DNA of 64,000 nucleotides, from assembly GCF_042682045.1 (NCBI RefSeq), contig NZ_JBHUGS010000002.1:744001-808000 (forward strand), given 5' to 3'. Below the pieces are notes generated by a model. The model saw nothing but the letters and a program-made list of their open reading frames with translations, searched no databases and was not told where the DNA came from. This document shows, in pieces, positions 28,375-36,079 of the stretch (position 1 is the first letter of the stretch; every line of letters starts with the position of its first letter). Both the position numbers and the translations under genes were made by a program. Source of the DNA: Sphingomonas_R arantia (lineage in GTDB: Bacteria; Pseudomonadota; Alphaproteobacteria; Sphingomonadales; Sphingomonadaceae).

Positions 28375-29367
28375 TCAGCTTGCGGCGCTGGTCCGGATCG
28401 TGCCGTTCAGGCCCGACGGGAAGAAGCCGCCCGCCGAAACCGCGGTCCGCGAAAGGTACACGATGTTCAACACCTGACCGGTCGACCGACCATATGCCAG
28501 ACCGTTGGCATCGGTCGGTACGATGTTCGACGCATTCCCGATCGCACGAATGCCCTGGTCAAGATCGGTCGCACCATCCAGGCTATCGCGCGCGGTCGAG
28601 ATCGACTCCGTCGCGTTGATCAGCGCCGGCGTCGCAACGCCCTTGCGGTACAACACGGTGCGGATCAGCCCGGCATGATAGGCCTCCGCCGCCAAGATCC
28701 CAGCCGCCGCTTCGGTGAACGTCTTGTTGGAGATCAGCGACGCCGCACCCTTGTAGGCGGACACCCCGACATCCTCGAAGATGAACGCGCCGAGCAGGAA
28801 GTTCTCGTCATTGGCGTAAGGATCGAACGTCGACCCCGCGCCGGTGATGAGGCCCGCCGCGCGCGCCGCGGACGAGAAGGCACCAGTCGCGGTGGCACCG
28901 ATGTCGAGCGCCGGCTGGCCCACGGTCGCCGTACCGATCACGCTGCGCAGGAACCGCACATGGTTGATCTCGTCCTGCGCGATTTCCAGCGCATAGGCCG
29001 CGACGACCGGATCGGTGAACGTCACCTTCCGGCCACCCGTAACCGCACCGGTCCCGCCGATCCCGCCGGTCAGGCCGGCGTCCAGGCCCACGCCGAAGGC
29101 GGCATAGGAATAGAACTGCGCCTCCAGATATTCCAGGTTCAGCGCGAAGTTCAGGATGTCCTGATCCGGCACGGTGGCGCTGGTCGGGGTTGGCGTCGGG
29201 GTCGGCGTCGGTGTGACGCTGGGGTTGCCGCTGCCCCCACAGGCGGTCAGCAGCGACGCGCCGCCGACCATGACCGCGGCGCCACCAGCCATCTTGAAGA
29301 ACTCACGCCGTTCGCCCCGGCGCTTGACCCGCAGGTCGAGGGCTTCGATCATCTTTTCGCTATTCAT
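28375..29367 (-). CDS. Ferritin-like domain lipoprotein
   Basis: 330-residue exported protein with a ferritin-like four-helix domain (PF13668 type). The N-terminus carries RRGERREFFKMAGG, twin-arginine-like, and then a lipobox SLLTACGG, so it is probably a Tat-exported lipoprotein. A (TP)n linker, PTPTPTPTPTS, follows. Candidate metal ligands appear in LNLEYLEAQFY, DEINHVRFLR, FEDVGVSAYKGA and AAEAYHAGLIR. ATG at 29367 follows CGGAGAG. Close paralogue of the gene 40 bases upstream. Such proteins are linked to desiccation and oxidative stress, but no activity can be read from sequence. Confidence 0.8.
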   Translation of the reverse strand: MNSEKMIEALDLRVKRRGERREFFKMAGGAAVMVGGASLLTACGGSGNPSVTPTPTPTPTPTSATVPDQDILNFALNLEYLEAQFYSYAAFGVGLDAGLTGGIGGTGAVTGGRKVTFTDPVVAAYALEIAQDEINHVRFLRSVIGTATVGQPALDIGATATGAFSSAARAAGLITGAGSTFDPYANDENFLLGAFIFEDVGVSAYKGAASLISNKTFTEAAAGILAAEAYHAGLIRTVLYRKGVATPALINATESISTARDSLDGATDLDQGIRAIGNASNIVPTDANGLAYGRSTGQVLNIVYLSRTAVSAGGFFPSGLNGTIRTSAAS

Positions 29368-29407
29368 CGAAATCTCTCCGCAATCATGCGTGAAACAGGT
29401 CTGCGGA

Positions 29408-30358
29408 TCAGTTCGCAGCGCTCGTTCGGATGGTGCCGTTGACACCTGCGGGGAAGAAGCCGCCACTGCCGACCGCGGCCCTGTTCAGGTACACGATGTT
29501 CAGCACCTGACCGGCGCTCCGGCTGTACGCCAGACCGTTCGCGTCGAGCGGAACGATGTTGGACGCGCCGTTGATCGGGGCCACGCCCTGATCCAGGTCG
29601 CTCGAACCGTCGAGGCTGTCGCGTGCGGTGGAGATCGACTCCGTCGCGGTGATCAGCGACGGCGTCTGGATGCCCTTGGCATACAGCGTCGTCCGCACGA
29701 TCGCGGCGTGATACGCCTCGACCGCCAGGATCCCGGCCGCCGCGTCGAGGAACGTCGCGCTGGTCAGCAGCGGCGATGCGCCCTTGTACGCGGTCACACC
29801 GACATCTTCGAAGATGTACGCACCGAGCAGGAAATTCTCGTCCGACGCATAAGGGTCGAACGACGCGCCCGGACCGATCAGGCCGGCGGCGCGTGCGGCG
29901 GACGAAAACGCCCCGTTCGGGGTCGCACCGATGTCGATGGCGGGCTGTGCCACCGCGGCGGACGCCAGCGCGGTGCGCAGGAACGTCACGTGCGCGATTT
30001 CGTCTGCGGCGATCTCACGCGCATATTGCGCGACGACGTTGTCGGTAAAGGTCACCTGACGACCACCGGTCACCGCACCCTGCGTTCCCGTGCCGGTCAG
30101 CAGCGATGCCGACAGCCCGGTGCCGAACGCCGCGAACGAGTAGAATTGCGCTTCGAGATATTCGAGGTTCAGCGCGAAGTTCAGGATGTCCGCATCGGTC
30201 ACCGCCGTCTGCGCTTCAGCCTGCACCGCGACCGCGCCCGCGGCGAGGCCACCGACGATTTTGCCCGCGCCTGCCATCGTCTTGAAGAACTCACGGCGAT
30301 CGTTGCGCCGTGCCACCCTTGCATCCAGCGCGTCCATAATCAGACTGTCGTCGGTCAT
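29408..30358 (-). CDS. Ferritin-like domain exported protein (paralogue)
   Basis: 316-residue paralogue of the downstream gene. The twin-arginine-like RRNDRREFFKTMAGAG signal is kept, but there is no lipobox Cys and no TP linker; the signal ends near AVQAEAQ, so it should be soluble in the periplasm. The same four helix motifs are present: LNLEYLEAQFY, DEIAHVTFLR, FEDVGVTAYKGA and VEAYHAAIVR. ATG at 30358 follows AGGAGG by five bases. First gene of the pair; possible EcfG-type promoter at 30389-30414. Confidence 0.8.
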   Translation of the reverse strand: MTDDSLIMDALDARVARRNDRREFFKTMAGAGKIVGGLAAGAVAVQAEAQTAVTDADILNFALNLEYLEAQFYSFAAFGTGLSASLLTGTGTQGAVTGGRQVTFTDNVVAQYAREIAADEIAHVTFLRTALASAAVAQPAIDIGATPNGAFSSAARAAGLIGPGASFDPYASDENFLLGAYIFEDVGVTAYKGASPLLTSATFLDAAAGILAVEAYHAAIVRTTLYAKGIQTPSLITATESISTARDSLDGSSDLDQGVAPINGASNIVPLDANGLAYSRSAGQVLNIVYLNRAAVGSGGFFPAGVNGTIRTSAAN

Positions 30359-30388
30359 GCGTACCTCCTCCTGCTAACTCCCCACCGA

Positions 30389-30414
30389 TACGGAGCGGTC
30401 ATTCGGGGAGTTGC
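30389..30414 (-). promoter_or_regulatory. Possible EcfG-type promoter of ferritin-like pair
   Basis: Minus strand GCAAC (30414-30410), 17 bases, then CGTA (30392-30389), one mismatch in each half from GGAAC-N16/17-CGTT. Implied leader about 25 bases. Tentative. Confidence 0.25.
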
Positions 30415-30496
30415 ACGGGACGGCGACTTTATTGCGATTTATGCATCCGCTGAAATATTCGGCCGGACTTAACCGGAGTGACCAGCTTCCGCACAC

Positions 30497-30526
30497 ACAA
30501 AGAAGGGGCCGACGATCGCCGACCCC
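30497..30526 (-). terminator. Terminator after glycine-zipper gene
   Basis: Minus-strand hairpin with arms 30526-30518 and 30513-30505 (GGGGTCGGC pairing with GTCGGCCCC, two G-T pairs, loop GATC), followed by TTCTTTG. It lies about 31 bases past the stop. Confidence 0.65.
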
Positions 30527-30556
30527 TCCGTTCGTCCGACCGGCTCGTGCCGCGGC

Positions 30557-30952
30557 TTAGCAGCGACGACCGTCCGACTTGTCGACCGCGCGACCGGCGA
30601 GTGCGCCGACGCCCGCGCCCAGGATCGTGCCCAGCGTCCGGTCACCGCGGCCGGCAACCTGGTTGCCGAGCAGGCCGCCGGCGATGCCGCCGATCGCCAG
30701 ACCGCCATTGCCCTTGTCGTAGCAGCGCTGGTTGCCGCGATACCCGTTGTTGCCGCGGTAGTCGCGGTTGCCCCGGGCGTAGCGACGATCGCGGCGGTCG
30801 CGCCAGCCAACGTTCTGGAACCCGGACTGGCCTTCGTCGTAACGGCTATACTGTGCCGGTGCGTTCCAGCCCTGCGCCATGGCGGGCATGGGGGCGACGA
30901 CGGCCAGCGAGGTCAGCGAAAGCGTAGCGGCGGTGAGGAACTTCGTGAACAT
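30557..30952 (-). CDS. Glycine-zipper 2TM-domain exported protein
   Basis: 131-residue envelope protein. Signal peptide (about 1-24, ending APMPAMAQ), an Arg/Asp/Tyr/Gly/Asn-rich middle (RDRRYARGNRDYRGNNGYRG) and a C-terminal glycine zipper, GGLAIGGIAGGLLGNQVAGR then LGTILGAGVGALAGRAVDK. This matches the Rickettsia 17-kDa antigen / glycine-zipper 2TM family. ATG at 30952 follows CAGGGAG. Divergent from the alpha/beta hydrolase. Confidence 0.82.
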   Translation of the reverse strand: MFTKFLTAATLSLTSLAVVAPMPAMAQGWNAPAQYSRYDEGQSGFQNVGWRDRRDRRYARGNRDYRGNNGYRGNQRCYDKGNGGLAIGGIAGGLLGNQVAGRGDRTLGTILGAGVGALAGRAVDKSDGRRC

Positions 30953-31087
30953 GTCGATCTCCCTGTGTTCGATCTGCGAATGTCTCTCTGCACCGATTCG
31001 CATGTTCCTACTCTGAACACGCTTGTTAGCGGCCGTTCAGCAAAGCTTTCCCTTGGCCCCCGCCCGGACGCCCGGCATGGATCGGCC

Positions 31088-31981
31088 ATGACGCAACCGA
31101 CCGCCCGCCCGCTCGCCCATCTCCGTGGCGCCCGCCCCCCGGCCCCGGCATGGTACGACGCCGCACTGGCCGACCGGCCCGAGACCGGATCGGTCGTGGT
31201 GGAGGATGCCGCGATCGAGTGGCACGCCTGGGGTCCGCGCGGCGCGCCCGGCCTGCTGCTCGTCCATGGCGGCTGGGCGCATGCCGGCTGGTGGTCGCAC
31301 ATCGCGCCGCTGCTGGCGCGCGACCGGCGGGTTGCCGCGCTGTCGCTGTCCGGCATGGGCGGGTCGGACTGGCGGGCGGCCTATTCGATCGACCAATATG
31401 CGGATGAGCTTCGCGCCGTCTCGCACGCCGCCGGGCTCGACGCCGCCGGCCCGCCCACGCTGGTCGGCCACAGCTTTGGCTGCGCCCCGGTCATCGCCGC
31501 GCTCGCCGATCCGTCCGGCTCGGCGGCCGGCGGCATCCTGATCGACGGGTCGATCACCATGAAACCCGGCACCCGCCCGCCCGTCACCGGCCTGCGCACG
31601 CAGCATTTCGCCGATCTGGACGCGGCGCTCGCCCGCTTCCGCCTGATGCCCGAACAGCCCTGCGACAATCTCTACATCGTCGACGGCATCGCCCGCGGGT
31701 CCGTCACGGCTTGCGACACCGGCCTCCGCTGGTCGTTCGATCCGACGCTCTACGATCGCTGCACGCTGATCGACACGCGCGCCACTGCAAAGGCGATCCG
31801 CGCGCCGCTGACGTTCATTCGTGGGGAACTCTCCGCGATCGTACCGCCGGAGACGCTGGTGGGGCTACGGGCGGACCTGCCCGCCATGCGCGTGGTCACC
31901 ATCCCGAACGCGCACCATCATGTCATGATCGATCAACCGATCGCGCTGGTCGCGGCGATCGAGGACCTGCTGGCCGGCTGA
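31088..31981 (+). CDS. Alpha/beta hydrolase
   Basis: 297-residue hydrolase fold enzyme. Oxyanion region LLLVHGGWAHAGWW, nucleophile elbow VGHSFGCAP (Ser), candidate acid in FIRGELSAIVPP and catalytic His in IPNAHHHVMIDQP near the C-terminus. Substrate unknown; epoxide hydrolase and C-C bond hydrolase families share this layout. ATG at 31088 is preferred: upstream codons overlap the divergent gene's control region and read poorly. Standalone gene. Confidence 0.82.
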   Translation: MTQPTARPLAHLRGARPPAPAWYDAALADRPETGSVVVEDAAIEWHAWGPRGAPGLLLVHGGWAHAGWWSHIAPLLARDRRVAALSLSGMGGSDWRAAYSIDQYADELRAVSHAAGLDAAGPPTLVGHSFGCAPVIAALADPSGSAAGGILIDGSITMKPGTRPPVTGLRTQHFADLDAALARFRLMPEQPCDNLYIVDGIARGSVTACDTGLRWSFDPTLYDRCTLIDTRATAKAIRAPLTFIRGELSAIVPPETLVGLRADLPAMRVVTIPNAHHHVMIDQPIALVAAIEDLLAG

Positions 31982-31998
31982 GCCGTCACCGCGGTCGC

Positions 31999-32035
31999 AA
32001 AAGGATAGGGCCGCCGACTAACCCGGCGGCGGCCC
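31999..32035 (-). terminator. Rho-independent terminator after HU gene
   Basis: Minus-strand 9-bp stem (arms 32035-32027 and 32016-32008) followed by TATCC then TTTT. It lies just past the HU stop and between convergent genes. Confidence 0.65.
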
Positions 32036-32042
32036 CGACAGA

Positions 32043-32318
32043 TCAGGCGTTCAGCGCGTCGCGCACGGCCTTGGACGGCTGGAAGCTCAGCTTGCGCGAT
32101 GCGGCGATGTCCATCGTCTCGCCGGTGCGCGGGTTGCGGCCTTCGCGTGCCGGACGATCCTGGACCTTGAACTTGCCGAAACCGGGCAGCGAGACCTCGG
32201 TCCCCTCGGCAGCGGCGTCGGTGATCGCCTTGAAGATGCTCTCGACGACGGACTTGGCCTGTGCCTTGGTCATGTCGTGCTCGGTGGCGATGGCGTCTGC
32301 CAGTGCTGCGCTGTTCAT
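32043..32318 (-). CDS. HU-family DNA-binding protein
   Basis: 91-residue histone-like nucleoid protein; bends DNA as a dimer. The typical LPGFGKFKV, then GRNPRTGE arm and terminal FQPSKAVRDALN are intact. Start ATG at 32318. Single gene with its own terminator. Confidence 0.95.
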   Translation of the reverse strand: MNSAALADAIATEHDMTKAQAKSVVESIFKAITDAAAEGTEVSLPGFGKFKVQDRPAREGRNPRTGETMDIAASRKLSFQPSKAVRDALNA

Positions 32319-32439
32319 CGGTCTGCTGTTCCTCTGTGGTTGACGGAGCCGGCGTCCTGCCGAACTTTGCCAGCGCTGTCACCCCTGCACTAGGGTTAAC
32401 TGCCCTCTGTGACGCGGCATCTCGCGCCTTCGGCACGCT

Positions 32440-32922
32440 TCATCGGCTCAACCGTCGGCGGATGCGCGAAACGATGCCGCGACCGGTCTTGCGCGGCCCG
32501 GCCTCCAAAGCGCGGAACCGCTCGATCCGGCACTCCCCGCCGGACCGGACGCGCACGCTGTCGCGGTCCGCGCAGACCAGCCCGTCGGTGCCCGGCCGGA
32601 TGTAGAAGCCGCCGTAATAATCGAGGTCGGGGCAATCATCCTCGAACTGCGCGCGCACCCGGTTACCGCCGCGCAGCAACAGGTCGACACTGTCCTCCGC
32701 CACGACCGCCGCGGCACCCACCTTGTTCATCGGCACGCACTTCGGCCCCTTGCGTTCGCGCCACCGCGTCTGCCCGGCGGGGGCCGGATCCACCTGACGC
32801 GTCGGGACACGCACGATGGTGCTCCGCCGGATCATCATCTGCGTCACGATCAGCGTCGATCCCGCGTCCCGCGCCGGCGCGGATCCCGCCGCCAGCAGCA
32901 GCACGGCGCTCCAGATCATCAT
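32440..32922 (-). CDS. Small secreted protein of unknown function
   Basis: 160 residues. Signal peptide MMIWSAVLLLAAGSAPARD, then a conserved-looking core: KGPKCVPMNKVGAA, SVDLLLRGGNRVRAQF, DDCPDLDYYGGFYIRP and GLVCADRDSVRVRSGGEC. The three mature Cys, in KCVP, DDCP and LVCA, plus one in GEC, could form two disulfides. Similar proteins are common in sphingomonads (from memory) but have no known role. A second ATG lies one codon in. Gap of 121 bases to HU. Confidence 0.7.
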   Translation of the reverse strand: MMIWSAVLLLAAGSAPARDAGSTLIVTQMMIRRSTIVRVPTRQVDPAPAGQTRWRERKGPKCVPMNKVGAAAVVAEDSVDLLLRGGNRVRAQFEDDCPDLDYYGGFYIRPGTDGLVCADRDSVRVRSGGECRIERFRALEAGPRKTGRGIVSRIRRRLSR

Positions 32923-33028
32923 GATTCCGCATCCGTCATGGGGTGCAGCGTTTCGGCCCGGCGACTGAACGCCAGATGAACCCAACCCGGCTATCGGCTC
33001 CGCAGGCTGATTGCGCTATCAGGGTGTG

Positions 33029-34477
33029 ATGATCGTGCCACCCCCCGCTTTGCTTGCCGACCTTGCCGCACTGCTCGGCCCGGCCGGCTATTCCGACGAT
33101 CCGGCGGTGGTGGCACCCTGGCTCACCGACTGGCGCGGGCGATATCACGGCACCACTGCCGCGCTGCTCTCTCCGGCCTCCACCGATCAGGTCGCGGCCG
33201 TCGTCCGGCTGGCCAATGCCTACCGCGTCCCGCTGGTCGCGCAGGGCGGCAACAGCTCGACGGTCGGCGGTGCCACCCCCCCGGCGGACGGTTCCGCGCT
33301 GCTCCTCTCGCTCCGCCGCATGGCGCGCCCGCCGGTCATCGACACGGGCGATGCCGCCGCCACCGTCGACGCGGGCGTCATCCTGTCCGACCTGCACGAT
33401 GCCGCCGCCGCGCACGGCCTGCGCTTCCCGCTGTCGCTCGCGGCCCGCGGGTCGGCCACGATCGGCGGCCTCGTCTCGACCAACGCCGGCGGCATTCAGG
33501 TCCTGCGGTTCGGCACGATGCGCGCGCTGGTGCTGGGGCTGGAGGCGGTGCTGCCCGACGGCACGATCTTCCACGGCCTGTCGAGCCTTCGAAAGGACAA
33601 TCGCGGCTACGACCTGCGCCAGCTGCTGACCGGGGCGGAAGGCACGCTCGGCATCGTCACCGCCGCCACGCTCCGCCTCGTCCCCGCGATCGGCACGCGC
33701 GCCGTCGCCTGGGCGGCCGTGCCCGATCCGCAGTCGGCGCTCCGCCTGCTCCGCCGGCTCGACGGCGCGCTCGGCGATGCGGTGGAGAGCTTCGAACTCA
33801 TCCCCGCTGCCGGTCTCGACCTCGTCCTCCACCACATCCCCGCCACCCGCGCACCGATCGCCATCGCGGCCCCTTGGAATGTCCTGATCGAGGCGACCGC
33901 CCCGCACGGCGCGCCCGACCCGGCCGACGCGCTGGCGTCCGCGCTTCAGTCCGCGCTGGAGGACGGCCTGATCCTCGACGCCACCATCGCCGCCAGCGAA
34001 ACCCATGCCGAGGCCCTCTGGAAACTGCGCGAAACGTTACCCGAGGCCGAACGGCTCGACGGCTTCGCGGTCAAGCACGACATCGCCGTCCCGGTCTCCG
34101 CCATGCCCGACTTCATCGTCGACACCACCCGCGCGATCGAGGCGGCGCACAGCGGCGCCCGCGTCCTGGCGTTCGGCCATCTCGGCGACGGCAACGTCCA
34201 CTTCAACGTCCGCGCACCGGCGGGCACGGACTCCGCCGCCTGGTCCGCCGCGCATGGCCCGGCCGTCTCGCGCGACGTCCACGACCGCGTCATGGCGGTC
34301 GGCGGCACCATCTCGGCCGAACATGGCATCGGCCAGGCCAAGCTCGCGGAGTTCGCGCGCACCGCCGATCCGGTCCGGCTGGCGACGCTGCGCGCGATCA
34401 AGACCGCGCTCGATCCGCTCAACCTCTTCAATCCGGGTAAACTCGTGCCGCTTGCGCCTGCGCGCACGGGTCCATAA
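33029..34477 (+). CDS. FAD-linked oxidase (D-2-hydroxyglutarate/D-lactate dehydrogenase type)
   Basis: 482-residue flavoprotein of the GlcD/D2HGDH family that oxidises a D-2-hydroxy acid. The FAD-binding PCMH domain has AQGGNSSTVGGA, GGLVSTNAGGIQVLRFGTM and TGAEGTLGIVT. The C-terminal oxidase domain carries the metal/substrate motif GHLGDGNVHFNV and the ending EHGIGQAK ... KTALDPLNLFNPGKLV. ATG at 33029 preferred over a TTG six codons earlier. Followed 64 bases later by the SapC gene on the same strand. Confidence 0.88.
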   Translation: MIVPPPALLADLAALLGPAGYSDDPAVVAPWLTDWRGRYHGTTAALLSPASTDQVAAVVRLANAYRVPLVAQGGNSSTVGGATPPADGSALLLSLRRMARPPVIDTGDAAATVDAGVILSDLHDAAAAHGLRFPLSLAARGSATIGGLVSTNAGGIQVLRFGTMRALVLGLEAVLPDGTIFHGLSSLRKDNRGYDLRQLLTGAEGTLGIVTAATLRLVPAIGTRAVAWAAVPDPQSALRLLRRLDGALGDAVESFELIPAAGLDLVLHHIPATRAPIAIAAPWNVLIEATAPHGAPDPADALASALQSALEDGLILDATIAASETHAEALWKLRETLPEAERLDGFAVKHDIAVPVSAMPDFIVDTTRAIEAAHSGARVLAFGHLGDGNVHFNVRAPAGTDSAAWSAAHGPAVSRDVHDRVMAVGGTISAEHGIGQAKLAEFARTADPVRLATLRAIKTALDPLNLFNPGKLVPLAPARTGP

Positions 34478-34541
34478 ACGGGGCGGCATCGCGAGCGTCC
34501 GACAGGGGCGTCGTCGAACGACCGCACGTGGAGTATGATGC

Positions 34542-35321
34542 ATGGCCAGCGCCGCACCGGCAAATGATCTGCCGCTGTTCTATAACCAGCTTGAACCGCT
34601 TTCCAGCCAGACGCACGGCAGCTGGAAGGCCCGCAACATGGACGCCCCCACCTTCCTGGTCGGCACGCATGCCGTGCCGCTGACGGTCGAGGAGTTCGCG
34701 CCCGCCTCGCGCTTCTACCCGATCGTGTTCTCGCTGGGTGACCAGCCGGTGCCGCTCGCGCTCATGGCGCTGAACGAGGGCGTCAACACCTTCGTCGGCC
34801 CCGACGGCCGGTTCACCAACGACGCCTACATCCCGGCCTACATCCGCCGCTATCCGTTCATGCTCGCCCGGCTGAACCCGAATGCGGAGGAATTGTCGCT
34901 CTGCTTCGATCCGTCGTCCGGCACGATCGGCGAGTTCGAGGAGGGCGACGCCCTGTTCGCCGACGGCAAGCCGACCGAGGTCGTCGGCAACATCCTGGCG
35001 TTCTGCGAACAGTTCGAACAGGCCGGCCAGCGGACGTCGCAGTTCATGAAGGAACTGGCCGACCACAAACTGCTGATGGACGGCGAAGTCACGATCCAGC
35101 CCGAGGGCGCGGACCAGCCGTTCATCTACCGCGGGTTCCAGATGGTGAACGAGGATGCGCTGAAGGAAATGCGCGGCGATACGGCGCGCAAGCTGATCAA
35201 GTCTGGCGTCCTGCCGCTGATCTACGCGCACCTCTTCTCGCTCGCGCTGATCCGCGACATCTTCGCGCGGCAGATGGAACAGGGCAAGATCCCGGCCCAG
35301 CCGCTCCGCGTCGACGCCTGA
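34542..35321 (+). CDS. SapC-family protein
   Basis: 259 residues. Matches the SapC family (named after a Campylobacter surface-layer locus): FLVGTHAVPLTVEEFAPASR, YPIVFS, LMALNEGVNTFV, AYIPAYIRRYPF and CFDPSS are family blocks. No signal peptide. Function unknown; in alphaproteobacteria members often sit near TonB receptors or tryptophan halogenases, which are absent here. ATG at 34542 follows GGAG. Six bases before the cytochrome gene, so likely co-transcribed with it. Confidence 0.85.
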   Translation: MASAAPANDLPLFYNQLEPLSSQTHGSWKARNMDAPTFLVGTHAVPLTVEEFAPASRFYPIVFSLGDQPVPLALMALNEGVNTFVGPDGRFTNDAYIPAYIRRYPFMLARLNPNAEELSLCFDPSSGTIGEFEEGDALFADGKPTEVVGNILAFCEQFEQAGQRTSQFMKELADHKLLMDGEVTIQPEGADQPFIYRGFQMVNEDALKEMRGDTARKLIKSGVLPLIYAHLFSLALIRDIFARQMEQGKIPAQPLRVDA

Positions 35322-35327
35322 TCGACC

Positions 35328-35891
35328 ATGCTGGCCCCGGAACCCTATCGTCCGACCGGCGACCGCGGCCGACGTTATTCGTCGGTCGCGATCGCCTTCC
35401 ACTGGACGATCGCGGTTCTGGTGATCGCAAACCTCGCGATCGGGCTGCTGCACGATGCGCTGACGGGCGTGCAACTGATGCCGATCCACAAATCGATCGG
35501 CATCACCGTCCTGGCGCTCAGCATCGCACGGCTGATGTGGCGGCTCGCCCATCCGGCGCCCGCCCTCCCCGGCGACGTGCCGGGGTGGCAGCGCGCCGTC
35601 GCGCACATCACCCACTGGGCGCTGTACGCGCTGATGATCCTCATGCCCGCCACCGGCTGGTGGATGGTGTCGGCCGGCGCGAGGAAATATCCGCTCGACT
35701 GGTTCGGCCTGTTCCCGGTCCCGTTCCTGCCCGTGACGTCCGGTGGCGACATTTCGAACGAAGCGCACGAACTGCTCGGCTGGGCGATGCTCGCGCTGGT
35801 CGTGCTGCACGTCGCCGCCGCGCTGAAGCACCATTTCGTCGATCGCGACACCGTGCTCGTTCGCATGCTGCCCGGGTCAGGCCACCGCTGA
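35328..35891 (+). CDS. Cytochrome b561
   Basis: 187-residue diheme inner-membrane cytochrome. Four transmembrane helices with the expected heme histidines: AFHWTIA (helix 1), PIHKSIG (helix 2), ITHWALYALM (helix 3) and VLHVAAALKHHF (helix 4). Moves electrons between quinol and a partner. Six bases downstream of SapC; with the upstream FAD oxidase this may form a small respiratory unit (inference). Confidence 0.9.
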   Translation: MLAPEPYRPTGDRGRRYSSVAIAFHWTIAVLVIANLAIGLLHDALTGVQLMPIHKSIGITVLALSIARLMWRLAHPAPALPGDVPGWQRAVAHITHWALYALMILMPATGWWMVSAGARKYPLDWFGLFPVPFLPVTSGGDISNEAHELLGWAMLALVVLHVAAALKHHFVDRDTVLVRMLPGSGHR

Positions 35892-35935
35892 ACACGGTGT
35901 CTGGCGAGCGCTACCACCGCGCCGCACAATTTACG

Positions 35936-35964
35936 CTTGAATCCCCCGCCCAGGGGACTATTTA
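35936..35964 (+). promoter_or_regulatory. Promoter of the SuhB/MmgR-like sRNA
   Basis: TTGAAT (35937-35942), 16-base spacer, TATTTA (35959-35964). Expected start near 35971, exactly where the first RNA stem begins. Confidence 0.55.
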
Positions 35965-35970
35965 AGAACT

Positions 35971-36079
35971 GTCAGACCGTGTTCCCCCCCTTTCACGGTC
36001 CGACTGAATGCATCCCTCCGGGGGTGTGTTTCCTCCCTGAACCTTGGCCACTCCATGCTTGCATGGGGTGGTTTTTTTT
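35971..36079 (+). ncRNA. SuhB/MmgR-like (alpha-r8 type) small RNA
   Basis: Predicted RNA of about 109 nt without an ORF. Hairpin 1 (35971-36004) has a stem GTC-GACCGTG / CACGGTC-GAC and a loop containing seven C. Hairpin 2 (36010-36027) has the loop TCCG. A single-stranded TTTCCTCCCT (36029-36038) follows. Hairpin 3 is a 10-bp rho-independent terminator (36048-36071) with eight T. The single-stranded decamer before the terminator is, from memory, the hallmark of the SuhB/MmgR (alpha-r8) family, known in Sinorhizobium (MmgR) and Sphingopyxis (SuhB), where it pairs with ribosome-binding sites. Two hairpins are typical; the 5' hairpin here is extra. The T tract overlaps the stop of the convergent amidohydrolase gene by two bases. 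Confidence 0.7.

Noticed and set aside
29155..29225. TP-repeat DNA as a phase-variable tract
   Set aside because: The repeats are degenerate hexamers coding for a linker; no pure tract long enough to suggest slippage switching.
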